Below, piece after piece: positions 23,143-32,907 of a stretch of 64,000 nucleotides of DNA. The stretch is taken from positions 24,448,538-24,512,537 of the forward strand of contig NC_053150.1 in the NCBI RefSeq assembly GCF_016808335.1, in the 5' to 3' direction. A program made the position numbers and the translations under genes. The notes below the pieces were generated by a model, which saw only the letters and a program-made list of their open reading frames with translations, was not told where the DNA came from and did no database searches. This DNA comes from Panicum virgatum. Taxonomy: Eukaryota; Streptophyta; Magnoliopsida; Poales; Poaceae. Numbering within the stretch: the stretch's first letter is position 1; each line of letters begins with the position of its first letter.

Positions 23143-24694
23143 ATGGATTCGCAGATGAAGCAGATTTTCGATGAGCTGAAGACCGTGTCCTCCTCCATCA
23201 GTGACCTCAAGGATTCACTGTCTGAGCGGATTGATGGTGTCGAGAAGACCTTGGGCGAGCGATTCCACACCCTGGAGTCTGCAACGCAGATCTTCGACGA
23301 CTGGAAGCCCAGGATCGAGTCTTCTTTGGAGGATCTGAACATCGAAATCGGGGCGCTTCGCAAGACAGTGAATCGCATTGTCCTCGACTCTCCTTCGGGT
23401 GGGGGCATCTTCTCTACCCCGGTGTCGGCGATGGCGCCTCCATTTGCCGGGTTCACCAACGACGGACCCGCTGGGCACCACGTCGCAACCAATCACTAGG
23501 AGAATGTGTTTGAAACAGTGTTCACATACACGCATTCCCCAGTCAAGGGTACGCCGCTTCCATCCTTTCCGCATCTATCTCGCTGTCCTTCTCAAACGAA
23601 ATTAGACAATTCTGGCGCGAGCGTTGTTCCTATTCATGAGTCTGATAGATTTCATTCTCACAAGTCGGGTAGAACCTCCCCTGGTAGACTCCCTAAACTC
23701 AATTTCCCCCTGTTTGATGGCGATTATCCCAAATTATGGATTAGTCGTTGTCAAGATTACTTTGATCTTTACTGTGTCGAGCCAGATCGGTGGATTAAAC
23801 TTGCAACTATGCACTTCTCCCCGTTCGCTGGTCGTTGGTTGCAATCCGTAGAGAAGAAATAGAAGTCGGTAGAGTGATCTGAATTTTGCCAAATGGTGTT
23901 GGATCGTTTTGGTAAAGAGTATCATGTGCTCTTGATCCGGTAGCTGTTCTGTATTCGGCAAACTGGTTCGGTGCTAGAGTATATAGATCAGTTTTCTAAG
24001 CTTGTTGACCAGCTCACCGCCTATGAGTCCCATCCTGACCCGCTTTACTATATTGTACGCTTTATCGATGGGTTGTGAAATGAAATTAAACATGCTTTGG
24101 TTGTCCAGCAGCCACAAAACTTCGATACTGCTTGTGTTCTTGCTCGATTGCAGGCAGGGGCGGATGTAGCGTGGGGGCTGGGGGTGCGCCAGCCCCCCCT
24201 ACGTGCTTGCACATCAAGGAAAAATAGGGGAGGAATGAGAGGAAGAAGAAGAGAAAAAAGAAGGATAGGGGGGGCTGGAGGAGGAAGAAGGATGTCAGCC
24301 CCCTCTGTCCATGAATCCTGGATCCGCCACTGATTGCAGGAAGAGGTGGCAGATCCTTGTTGGAAACATGAGTTCAAGAAGATGGACTTCTTTCATCCTG
24401 TGAAGCATCCTATGAAGTCGGCACTTCCATTGCCAGCACCCCCTCGACTCGATCGTCCCCTGCCCCCTTTTCACGCTGAGGACAAGAGTTCTGCTATGGG
24501 TGGCCGCGGGCGTCCCACCGATGACAGGATTGCTGCCTTGCGCACCTATCGCCGTGCCAAAGGACTGTGTGTGAAGTGTGCTGAATGATGGGGTCCTGGT
24601 CACAAGTGCTCTGAGTCCATTCAGCTACACGTGATGCAGGAGATGTGGGGTTTATTGCAGATTGAGGAAGATCAGGATGACATGTCCAGCAAGT
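23143..24694 (+). pseudogene. Element E gag
   Basis: Probable start ATG 23143 (MDSQMKQIFDEL), a coiled-coil-like region, then the capsid-type motif LPKLNFPLFDGDYPKLWISR near 23692 and a CxxC/GHKC zinc-knuckle remnant (CVKCAE to GPGHKC) near 24570-24610. The frame is closed by TAG 23497, TAG 23860, and further stops near 23875, 23940, 24076, 24586 and 24694, several at likely Arg or Gln codons. A 178-bp MITE interrupts it at 24155. The DRFGKEYH-type capsid motif (~23898) lies in the same frame. Confidence 0.85.
24155..24332. mobile_element. hAT-like MITE inserted in gag of element E
   Basis: 178 bp with inverted ends CAGGGGCGGAT and (reverse strand) CAGTGGCGGAT, flanked by a perfect 8-bp TSD ATTGCAGG (24147-24154 and 24333-24340), as hAT transposases make. 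Purine-rich interior, no coding capacity. Removing the element and one TSD copy rejoins the gag frame (ARLQEEVADPC). Confidence 0.93.
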
Positions 24695-24720
24695 AGGATG
24701 GTTCTAATGAGCAGCTCTTT

Positions 24721-26605
24721 TTGGCCTTGTTAGTGGCCGCTTGCTCAGATGTGGATGCTCCTCGCACAATGCGTTTTCAGGGCTATGTTCGGCGTAAACC
24801 TGCTCTGATCTTGGTTGATTCTGGTAGTTCTTCCACTTTTGTCTGCTCCACTTTTGCTTCTGAATTAGCTGGCATTGTGCCCTTATCCCAATCAGTGGCT
24901 GTCAAGGTGGCTGATGGCAGCAGAATGTGTTGTACTTCTCAAGTCTTGGATGTGGACTGGTCAGTGCAAGGCTGTAATTTTAGGTCTGACATGAAAGTCG
25001 TTCCCCCACTTCATTATGACATAATTGTTGGCATGGACTGGCTTGAAGCATACAGCCCTATGAAAGTTCATTGGAAGAACAAATGGATGTCTGTTCCTTA
25101 TGCTGGTTCTTCTATCATCTTACAAGGACTAGGGTCAGTGTTACCTGAAGGCACTGTGGTGGAAGTGTGTGCTGTCCTTGTGACTGATTCAGCTGTCAAG
25201 CAAGTGGATTTGCCTCCTGAACTATCTGCATTGTTGGATGAGTTTGCTGAAGTTTTTGCTCCTCCATCTTGGCTGCCACCAGAGAGAGATTGTGACCACA
25301 CAATTCCCTTGGTTGCTAGTGCTACTTCTGTTTCTGTGAGGCCCTATAGGCATCCACCTGCTATTAAGAATGAAATTGAGAGGCAAGTCAAAGCTATGCT
25401 TCAGGAGGGCATTATCCAGCACAGTGTTAGCCCCTTTTCATCTTCAGGGTTACTAGTCAGAAAGAAGGACATGACTTGAAGGTTTTCTGTGGATTTTAGG
25501 CATCTGAATGCTATCACACTGAAGTGTAAATATCCAGTGCCATTGATTGATGATTTCCTGGATGAATTGGGACAAGCCAGCTAGTTCACTAGTCTGGATT
25601 TGACTGCTGGTCATCAAATCAAGATCAAGAAGGGAGAAGCTTATAAGACTGCAGTTCAAACTCATTCAGGTCACTATGAGTTTAGAGTGATGGCTTTTGG
25701 GCTGTCTGGTGCCGCTGCTACCTTTCAGAAGGCAATGAATACCACCTTGGGACCTTACTTCAGAAAGTTTGTTTTGGTCTTTTTTTATGATATCCTAATC
25801 TATAGCAGGACTCATGAGGACCATATCAAGCATATCCAGTTGGTGTCAAATTGTCAAAGTGTTCTTTTGCTCAAAGGCAAGTTTCTTATCTAGGTCATAT
25901 CATCAGCCAGCATGGTGTGTCTACTGACCCTGCTAAAGTATCTGTTGTGCAAGAGTGGCCAACTCCAGCTACTGTGAAGGAATTAAGGGGTTTTCTTGGC
26001 CTGGCTGGATACTACAGGAAGTTTGTGAAGAATTTTGGTATCATTGCCAAACCTTTGACAGAACTTTTGAAAAAAGGTGCACTATTTATCTGAACTTCTT
26101 CTCATGAAGTGGCATTTCAAACTCTGAAGCATGCCTTAAGTTCAGCACCTGTTTTAGCCTTACCAAACTTTTCAGCTCCATTTTGCTCAGAGACTGATGC
26201 TAGTGGGGTGGGTATTGGACCTATTCTTCTCTAGAAAGGCCATCCTCTTGCTTACTTCAGTAAGGCATTAGGTCCCAAGTCCAGAGGATTATCTGTGTAT
26301 GAAAAAGAATATATGGCCATCCTAGCTGCAGTAGACCAATGGAGGCATTATTTACAACTGGGGGGAATTCCACATCTTTGCCGACCACAAGAGTTTGGTT
26401 CAGCTGTCTGAGCAAAGGCTTCACACACCTTGGCAACAGAAGGTGTTTACCAAGTTATTGGGGTTGCAATAGAAGATCATCTAAAAAAGGAGCTGATAAT
26501 AGAGGTGCAGATGCTTTATCTCGCAGACGTTCTCCTGTACTTGACTGTGCTGCCATCTCTTCTAGTACTCCTCAATGGTTGCAGGAAGTCATGGATTATT
26601 AGGCT
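24721..26605 (+). pseudogene. Element E protease, reverse transcriptase and RNase H
   Basis: Protease motif LILVDSGSSSTFVC near 24810 keeps its catalytic Asp. Reverse transcriptase follows (VRPYRHPPAIKNEIERQV near 25335; FSVDFRHLNAITLK; VMAFGLSGAAATFQKAM near 25690). The catalytic FFDD motif reads FFYD: the first Asp codon is TAT at 25786-25788. RNase H begins near 26190 (ETDASGVGIG) and ends with ADALSRR near 26510. Breaks include TGA 25477 (likely Trp), TAG 25582, a frameshift near 25845, TGA 26091, TAG 26233 and a frameshift near 26360. Confidence 0.88.
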
Positions 26606-26780
26606 TCTGACACTTCAGCTCAGGCCCTTCTGGCTAAGCTCTCCATTGACCCTTTGGCTGACCCTGATTACACCTTGCAAGATGGCATTCTCAGATACAA
26701 GAACCGCATTTGGCTGGGTTCTAATGAGCAGCTGCATGCTAAGATTATGACTGCTTTTCATTCTTCCGCAGCTGCATTCC

Positions 26781-27956
26781 GTGACCTCTAAACGTCTGAA
26801 ACAGTTGTTTGCATGGCCAGGAATGAAATCATCAGTGCATAGATTTGTACAAACTTGCCTTGTTTGCCAGCAAGCCAAGCCAGATCGATCCAAACTGCCT
26901 GGTCTGCTTCAACTGCTAGCAGTACCCTCTAGGTCGTGGCAGGTAATCACTATGGACTTTGTGGAAGGGTTGCCAAGATCTAGTGGCTACAACTACATCT
27001 TGGTGGTGGTCGATGCTTTCTCTAAGTATGCTCATTTTTTACCTCTGAGGCACCCGCTTACCGCTGCTACTGTGGCTAAGCTATTTCACAATCTGATCTA
27101 TCGTCTACATGGTATGCCCTCCGCCATTGTCCCCGATCGTGATCGTATTTTCACCAGCAAGTTATGGAAAGAATTATTCAAGCTTGCCAATGTGACTCTC
27201 AACATGAGCTCGGCTTATCATCCACAGTCTGATGGTCAATCTGAGAGCGTCAATTAGTGCTTAGAAACTTTTCTTTACTGTTTTGTCCATGCCTGTCTAG
27301 CTAATTGGAGTTCTTGGATTGCTCTCGCTGAGTTTTGGTACAACAACAGTATACACTCGGCCACCGGGAAGTCTCCATTTTTGGTGCTGTATGGGTATGA
27401 ACCGAAGCATTTTGGGATTTCTGCTGGTGATTCTGTTGCAACACATGACTTATCTGAATGGCTTCATGAACGGTAGCTGATGACTGCATTGGTGAAACAG
27501 CATCTGGCTCGCGCTAAAGATTGGATGAAAAGGCAGGCTGACAAGAACCATTCTGAACCGGCCTTTCATGTAGGTGACTGGGTTTTTCTAAAAGCCCAAC
27601 CCTATTTGCAGTCCTCGTTGGCGCCTCGGGCCAATCAAAAGTTGTCTTTCAAATTCTTTGGACCTTATCAGATCATGGCTCGTGTGGGATCTATTGCGTA
27701 CAAGCTCCAGTTGCTTGACACTTCAGCGGTTCATCCGGTTTTCCATGTGTCCCAATTGAAGCGTTTAGTGGGTGATCATCATGCTGTTACACCATCCATT
27801 CCTGATGACAGCTTTCAGTGGAGTATTGCAGAAAAGATCTTGCAACATCAAGTGATTGCGCGGGGCCTTCATCAGGTCGTGCAGGGGCTCATCCAGTGGT
27901 CCCAACTACCATCCTCGCTGTCTACATGGGAAGATTTGGAGGCCTTACAGCAATAG
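26781..27956 (+). pseudogene. Element E integrase with C-terminal chromodomain
   Basis: HHCC zinc region remnant (CLVCQQAKPDRSK near 26850), catalytic core with MDFVEGLP (Asp), PDRDRIF (Asp) and HPQSDGQSE (Glu), so the DDE triad is present. Frame closed by TAG 27255 and TAG 27475. The C-terminal part (27480-27956) has the GPY-like motif FFGPYQIMARVG, VFHVSQLKR, and a chromodomain-like end (HQVVQGLIQWSQLP ... WEDLEALQQ), the hallmark of Reina chromoviruses, which bind modified histones. Confidence 0.88.
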
Positions 27957-27991
27957 TTTCCGAGAGCTGCTGTTTGGGGACAACCAACGCT

Positions 27992-28006
27992 GCAAGAAGG
28001 GGGGAA
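27992..28006 (+). promoter_or_regulatory. Polypurine tract of element E
   Basis: GCAAGAAGGGGGGAA directly before the 3' LTR, primer for plus-strand cDNA. Confidence 0.85.
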
Positions 28007-28281
28007 TGTCAGTACCCCACTGGAGGAACGCGCGCCAGAAGAAGCTACCAGGCCTCGAGTGTCGTCTCGATCTAGGAAGCCCAACCCAAGAGTCATCGGC
28101 CCGGAATGGTGTTAGGAAGCGTGCGTGTTAGTATATGTAGTAGAAGGAAGAGTTGGAAAGGACATGAACATAAACTTGAATTCTGCTATCTCAATCTATC
28201 CTCTAAACCTATCCTCTGTTCTTCCTGAATTGCTAGCCAATTTCCCAATTCTCTAATTCTCCACTTCATCTGTTACCAGCA
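28007..28281 (+). repeat. 3' LTR of element E
   Basis: Starts TGTCAGTACCCCACTGG and ends near TTACCAGCA. It matches the 5' LTR up to CAGCACT and lacks its last ~10 bases (AGCTAACA), so the right terminus may be truncated. Confidence 0.85.
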
Positions 28282-29055
28282 CTCGTGCCAAGGATGCGAG
28301 GGAACTCGGCCAGGTTTCACTGCGACTCCGACTTGCGTGCTAGCGTGTGCTACCTAGACTCACGTCGGATGGTGCTGGGCACTGGTCGGGCAGGGCTTGC
28401 GGGGCAAGGTTGCATTACCTCCTAGCGTCCATGGCAAACACGAAGTCCAGACGGTGGTCTGCTGCTCCTGGAATCATTGGGCAGCGCTCCTAGCGTGTGC
28501 TATTGGGAAGGTGCAGCCCTAATTGATTGGAGGCTTGGAGCATGAACACAAGAGAATGAGAGAAAGAGAGGGATAAGTTGGATTTAGGATTTTAGACAGA
28601 CGGTGCTAGTCATCGGAGCTTTGTTGGAAAATGAGCAACGACACCTTTTTCGAGCATGATTGTGATCATGAAGCCATATTAGAGAGTAGGGGATAAAATG
28701 GCGAAACCAGTTGAATCCAGTCCGGGAAGAAAAGGGAAAGAGTTTCGATCGCTCAGAATATATTTTTAAACTTAAAATAAATCTAAAAAAATCTTTTAAT
28801 TGAAATATATATATTCCAAAAAATACCAAAAATTCCAAAGAAAATCCTAGGGACAATTTGGGACACGAGAAGTTCTAATAAAAATACTTGAATCTCATGA
28901 AAAAGATTATGGACCTTTCCATCAATTTTATTAGCTCTAGGGAAAAGTGAGAATAAATTCTAGAAAATTTTGAAAATTATCAAAAAATTTAAAAGATGGA
29001 TAATTACATTCAAAAAAATGTTCACATTCCAAAAATAAAATTTTGGGGTGAGACA

Positions 29056-29941
29056 TCTCCCTCCCCTCCGCCTTCGCCTCCATCTGCCCCGGCACTCCAC
29101 CGCACCAGCCACCGACCTCCTCGTCGCCGGCATCGCCTCCGATGCCAGCAAGGACCGCTACTTCAACCCCTCCCACTCTCCTCCCTTCTGCTCCGCTTTA
29201 ACTTTGCCAGCTTCCACCGCTTGCCCCCACTGCCAACCCCACCCACCGGAGGTCCTCCATCACTTGACCAGCAGCGCCATCGCCGCCGGCCTCACCGCCC
29301 ACACCCCGCCTCTTCCACCGGGCCGGCCGCCACCAACGGCCATACATAGGCCGCCATCCAAGGAACACCCCAATCCCAAACCCCCAAAGACTAACCCTAA
29401 GAATACCAACCTCTGCAGCCGGCCGCGCCCGCAGTGACCCACCACCGGCCGCTACACCTACAACCTGACAGTGATGGTTACCTTCTTTTTCCCATTTGTT
29501 ACCTTCTTCTCCTTCCTCTTTATTTTCCTACTGCAATTGGGAAGGGCTCTTGTTTTAACTTAAATCGAGAGGCCTCTTGATGTAGGATTCTAGTAAACAT
29601 AAAGGGCATCATTAACTAACCTTGTAGGGTTCCATTCATCTCTAGATCGTACAAGCAAATACATATAAGGAAATATGCAAATACAAGCAAATACATGCAG
29701 GGATGTGTGTTGGGTACAGGGTAGCACCAGGAGGGGAAGCGCTCGAGAAGCCGCGGGGAGCTACCTATGAATGATGTAGCAAGATGTGGGTGAGGTTTAT
29801 GGCAGGGGTGTGGTAAGGAAACTGAGTCGAAGAAGGAAGTCGTAAATGGTGTTTTACGGGGTGATGGCTACATGCCTTGAAGAACTAGTCGTCCATAGGG
29901 TGGTATCATGCCAGAACAGCGGAGAATCGCGATGCTGAGTT
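29056..29941. other. Unassigned GC-rich then AT-rich sequence
   Basis: 29060-29460 is C-rich with open frames on both strands rich in Pro, His, Ala and Arg; no motif is recognisable. 29460-29941 shows nothing clear beyond two 'caagcaaatacat' copies (29650, 29686). Contiguous with 20128 before LTR D inserted. Could be the edge of an unidentified element or gene-derived DNA. Confidence 0.35.
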
Positions 29942-30787
29942 TATGATCGACCGTAACTTCCGTCTCTAGCGGTCGATTTTTTCCTTCCCCTTCCCCGCAC
30001 CTTTCTCCTTCCCCGTTCCCTCTTCCTTTCCCTCCCACTCTCTCTACAGATCGGGATCCCAACCGTGCCGCTGCCGGCGCGCCTCCCCGCCGATGCCGCC
30101 GCTCCCCTTCCTCCCCAGAGCCGCGCTCCCTTCCCTCCCCTAAGTCCTATCCCCTTCCTCCCTGGAGCCACCGCACCTCCCCCGCGGCCACCGCCGCCTC
30201 CATCGTTGGACCGCCTCCAAGGGACGCCGCGCGCTCCCTCGCCGGCGGCGGCGCCGGATCCGCCTCCCTGGGCCGCCGCCGTATCCGGCTTCCTGCGCTG
30301 TGCGGCGGGGGATGGGCGGCGCGGTGGGCTGCTACGCGCTCGCCCGCCGCCACCGCCGCCGGATCCGGCTCCCTGCGCTGTGCGGCGGGGGATGGGCGGC
30401 GCGGTGCACCACCGACGGGCCGGCGGCGTAGGCGGGGAGGTAGGTTTTTTTATTTTTTTTATTTAACAAAATTTTTTTTACCGACCAAAATTTTACCCAA
30501 ACTTTTTTTCTTTTTGATTTTGATGCAAATTTTTTTATTCTAAGTATTTTTTTCGGATGCAAAATTTGTTCTATTCTGGATGCCAAATTTCTCTTTACAA
30601 AATTTCTCAATTTTTGTCTCTCAAATTTTTGTTTCTAACTTTTTCTCGTCAAAAAATTTTCTCTCTCCAAAATTTCTCTTGGAAATTTTTTTCTAAAATC
30701 GGAAAACGACAAAAAATTATTAAAAATAGAAAAGAGTTGCTGTCGGAAAATCGACCGTACGGACGGAGTCCGTACGGTTGACCGTAA
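29942..30787. mobile_element. TIR element with GC-rich interior (MULE/Pack-type candidate)
   Basis: The left end (from 29942: TTATGATCGACCGTAACTTC ... CGGTCGATTTT) and the reverse complement of the right end (TTTTACGGTCAACCGTACGG ... CGGTCGATTTT) align as ~45-bp imperfect terminal inverted repeats. Each end also has its own hairpin: ATCGACCG/CGGTCGAT at 29946-29977 and a perfect 11-bp stem at 30754-30764 with 30768-30778. The interior is GC-rich (30000-30450), then very AT-rich with AAATTT runs. No 9-bp TSD could be matched, so superfamily is uncertain. Confidence 0.55.
30283..30406. repeat. 44-bp direct repeat, period 80
   Basis: ATCCGGCTNCCTGCGCTG followed by TGCGGCGGGGGATGGGCGGC and GCGGTG occurs at 30283-30326 and 30363-30406, inside the GC-rich core of the TIR element. 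Confidence 0.85.
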
Positions 30788-31056
30788 AATAGCCACACCC
30801 CGGCCATCAGAAAATACTAAAAAACCAATAGGAAATACAATCCTACGTTCGACAGGAACAGCTAGTCAGGAATATGTCCAATTCTTGTCGGGTGGCCGAC
30901 AGGAAATAGTTTCTCAAGGTGATTCCTAACGAGTATGATTTGACCGATCAACTCCTAATTCTGCCACTGAAACCGTCAGGATATGCAGACAGGAATTGAT
31001 GTGTTATGTTCCTGACGCCTAAAACCATCAGCACAAAAAATACTGCATTTAGTATA
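30788..31056. mobile_element. Possible CACTA subterminal remnant
   Basis: Contains at least six short GACAGGAA / GTCAGGAT-type motifs in both orientations (30850, 30865, 30896, 30977, 30988, 31009) and ends ...TACTGCATTTAGTA, which on the reverse strand is TACTAAATGCAGTA, resembling a CACTA terminus lacking its outermost bases. Gypsy C is inserted right at this edge. Confidence 0.4.
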
Positions 31057-31554
31057 TGTTGACACAAAATAGCGCCAACACACTCGAATACGTTAGAACG
31101 CGCGAGCGATTGTCAAAATGATCAACACCTGTGATGCACTGGGCAAACTGGTCTGACCGGTTGTGCCGACCGGTCTGACCGGTCTGGTGCAAAGAACCGC
31201 AACGAGCCAAGAAACGCGAGCTCGGGAGGGACCCTGTCGGAGCTTGTGCAGCTAGGGTTGCTCTGAGGTCGGCAGGCTACTCAGAACGCCTTCGAACGCC
31301 GTCGAGACGCAAGAAGAACAGAATTAGGGTTTGGAAAAGCTAGTGTTTGAGAGGAACAAAAAGTAGATGTAAATTGATTTGATTCAATTGGGAATACCTC
31401 AATCGGACTTAGCCTTTATATTTATAGGCCGAGGAAGTCGTACCCCTTCTCCAAGTCGGATTACATAAAGATTCCATCAATAAAACAACTCCTACCCGGA
31501 TTAGAACTAGGCAGACCGGTCGGCCTCTGGGCCTGCCAATTTTGCCCATCAACA
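31057..31554 (-). repeat. 3' LTR of element C
   Basis: TGTTGACACAAAATAGCGCC at 31057 to TTTTGCCCATCAACA at 31554, inverted ends TGTTGA/TCAACA. Matches 62966-63437 with scattered differences; this copy has an extra CGACCGGTCTGACCGGT-type repeat near 31170. Contains ACCGGTC motifs at 31149-31192 and 31511. Confidence 0.92.
31149..31192. repeat. ACCGGTCTG repeat tract in C 3' LTR
   Basis: TCTGACCGGTTGTGCCGACC then GGTCTGACCGGTCTGG: three or four copies of a 10-base palindrome-containing unit, longer than the matching site in the 5' LTR (63057-63081). Confidence 0.85.
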
Positions 31555-31689
31555 TATGGCCCCCTGCTTTTTGGTGAGTTTCACAAGACAAAAAGCAAGA
31601 ATTAGCCTGATATACATGTTTTACACAGAGCATACAAGTCTAAAAATAAATCTAAGGGCGATATCTATAACTGGCCATCTTCATCTTCA

Positions 31690-32082
31690 TGCACTTTGCC
31701 ACACGCTGTTGTAGAATTTCTTCAAGTACCTCGCATTGATAGCTCTAGGTAGATGCTCACCTTGCACCGTCACCATCATATATGAATTACTGGAGATAAC
31801 CTTGATAATCTTTTATGGACCTTCCCAACTTGGTGACCATTTGCCAAACTTGTTGCTTTTCATCCCAAGAGGCAAAATTATCTTCCAAACCAGATCTCCA
31901 ACCTGAAAAGATTTAATTTTTACCTTCTTGTTGTAAGCTCTGGCCACCCGAAGCTTGTCCTTCTCAATTACCTTTAAAGCCTTCAAACGCTTGTCGATCA
32001 CCTAATCAATGTTATCCATCATCAAGTCATGGTAATCAACAGCGGAGAGATCATTTTGTTTTGCTAATCTATAAGTGTCCAG
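31690..32082 (-). pseudogene. Element C integrase C-terminal region
   Basis: Minus-strand text TYRLAKQNDLS, KLRVARAYNKKVKIKSFQVG, then GEHLPRAINARYLKKFY near 31720 is the C-terminal end of a Gypsy integrase. It continues the core at 52519-53000, from which it is separated by element B. Stops near 32003 and 31812. Confidence 0.82.
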
Positions 32083-32644
32083 TGTTGGTGTAAGATACTC
32101 TCCGGGACGAAGAGATCACAACAGCCCGGGTCGCAAAGGGCGAAGCCTCGAGAGATTAGTAATGAACACAAAGACGGCACGAAAATCAAAGCAACAGCGT
32201 AATTGCCTTGTATTCAATCTCAATCCCAGTTACAGGGGGGTATTTATAGCCCAATGGTTTACATAACTGCCAGCATCTGGGAATATTCCTAGGGTAATTT
32301 CGTAATGTTACAACATTCGACACAAAGTAGTGGAATTACAGCTAGACACGACACTCCGTACAGATTTCTGACAGTGGGTCTGCCTTCATCTTCGTGTTTC
32401 CTCGTGATCAAGGTCTTCGCTGCCTCGTTCGAAGAGGCTCTCGGAACTGCTATGCCGTACGTCCCTTCGCCATGTGCGTCGCCTCTTCTCTTCTCTTCGG
32501 GGGAGACCTGCCTTCGCTCTTCACCCTTCGCCCAGGGCCTCCAAGTGCATCCTTCTCGCCTTCGCAGTTCGCTTCGCCATTTCTTTTGCTTCCTTGCTCG
32601 CAGTTGATTGCCTTCGGCGACGGGCGAAGGTGGCATCCCCAACA
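32083..32644 (-). repeat. 3' LTR of element B
   Basis: TGTTGGTGTAAGATACTCTC at the left end, ...GGCATCCCCAACA at 32644. Compared with the 5' LTR it lacks about 32 bases (between GGTTTACA and TAACTGCCAGC near 32260) and has scattered substitutions. The minus-strand polypurine-like tract CCCCGAGGGGCTAC lies just outside (32645-32658). Confidence 0.92.
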
Positions 32645-32907
32645 GTAGCCCCTCGGGGCCACGGCTGTTCCTTGGAGCGGCCGTGGCCTCAGCTGACATG
32701 CGAGCGAAGCCGCGCCCTTTAAGCACCACCCCTCGAATGTTCGCCTGCGAGCGTTTGGGGTTCCTGCATTTTGAGAAGAATACCAAGGGCCTTTTTGTGA
32801 GTTTTTTTTCGTAGTCAAGGTGTCACCACTGAAGACGAGAATGCCCCTAAATTTGACAATTGGAAGTGCGCCTTCCGCTACCATTTTACCGTTGGAGGTG
32901 AGGGCAA
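32645..32907 (+). promoter_or_regulatory. Element B spacer between PPT and insertion A
   Basis: GC-rich then mixed sequence upstream of the antisense gene, continuous with 41482 onward before A inserted. Likely holds the promoter of that gene. No clear TATA box is seen. Confidence 0.45.

Larger units (their letters stand above)
22769..28281 (+). mobile_element. Gypsy element E, Reina-type chromovirus, complete but decayed
   Basis: Short LTRs (22769-23056; 28007-28281), a TGGTATCAGAG primer-binding site, gag, protease, RT, RNase H, integrase and a C-terminal chromodomain, then a GAAGGGGGGAA polypurine tract. Short LTRs, domain order and the chromodomain fit the Reina lineage. It sits in solo LTR D. 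No clear TSD is visible (CAGCG on the left, CTCGT on the right), so the right end may have been altered. Many stops and a mutated RT active site make it inactive. Confidence 0.9.
20134..29055 (-). mobile_element. Solo LTR D (Gypsy, long-LTR Tekay/Del-like), itself carrying two insertions
   Basis: Reads TGTCACACCCGATTTT at 20134 and, at the other end, ...GGGGTGAGACA at 29055, i.e. inverted TGTCNCACCC termini. Perfect TSD TCTCC at 20129-20133 and 29056-29060. Orientation is minus by comparison with element A: shared text such as CCGTGAGCACGGCT followed by TATACCAGTTTT-like sequence, and CACTACGAGGCCTTTACAAAG. Net of the LINE tail (22321-22550 plus duplication) and Gypsy E (22769-28281) the LTR is about 3.2 kb. 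No internal region remains. Confidence 0.9.

Noticed and set aside
22764..28286. TSD for element E (CAGCG / CAGCA)
   Set aside because: The right-hand CAGCA is also present in the 5' LTR, so it belongs to the LTR and not the target.
29048..29437. 129-codon Pro/His-rich frame
   Set aside because: Overlaps open frames in other phases in a C-rich stretch that spans the border of LTR D; not credible as a gene.
30754..30778. Helitron 3' hairpin
   Set aside because: No CTRR terminus after the hairpin and the other end forms a matching inverted repeat, which Helitrons lack.
31149..31192. CRISPR-like repeat array
   Set aside because: Repeats are 10-base palindromes without uniform spacers, in a eukaryotic LTR.
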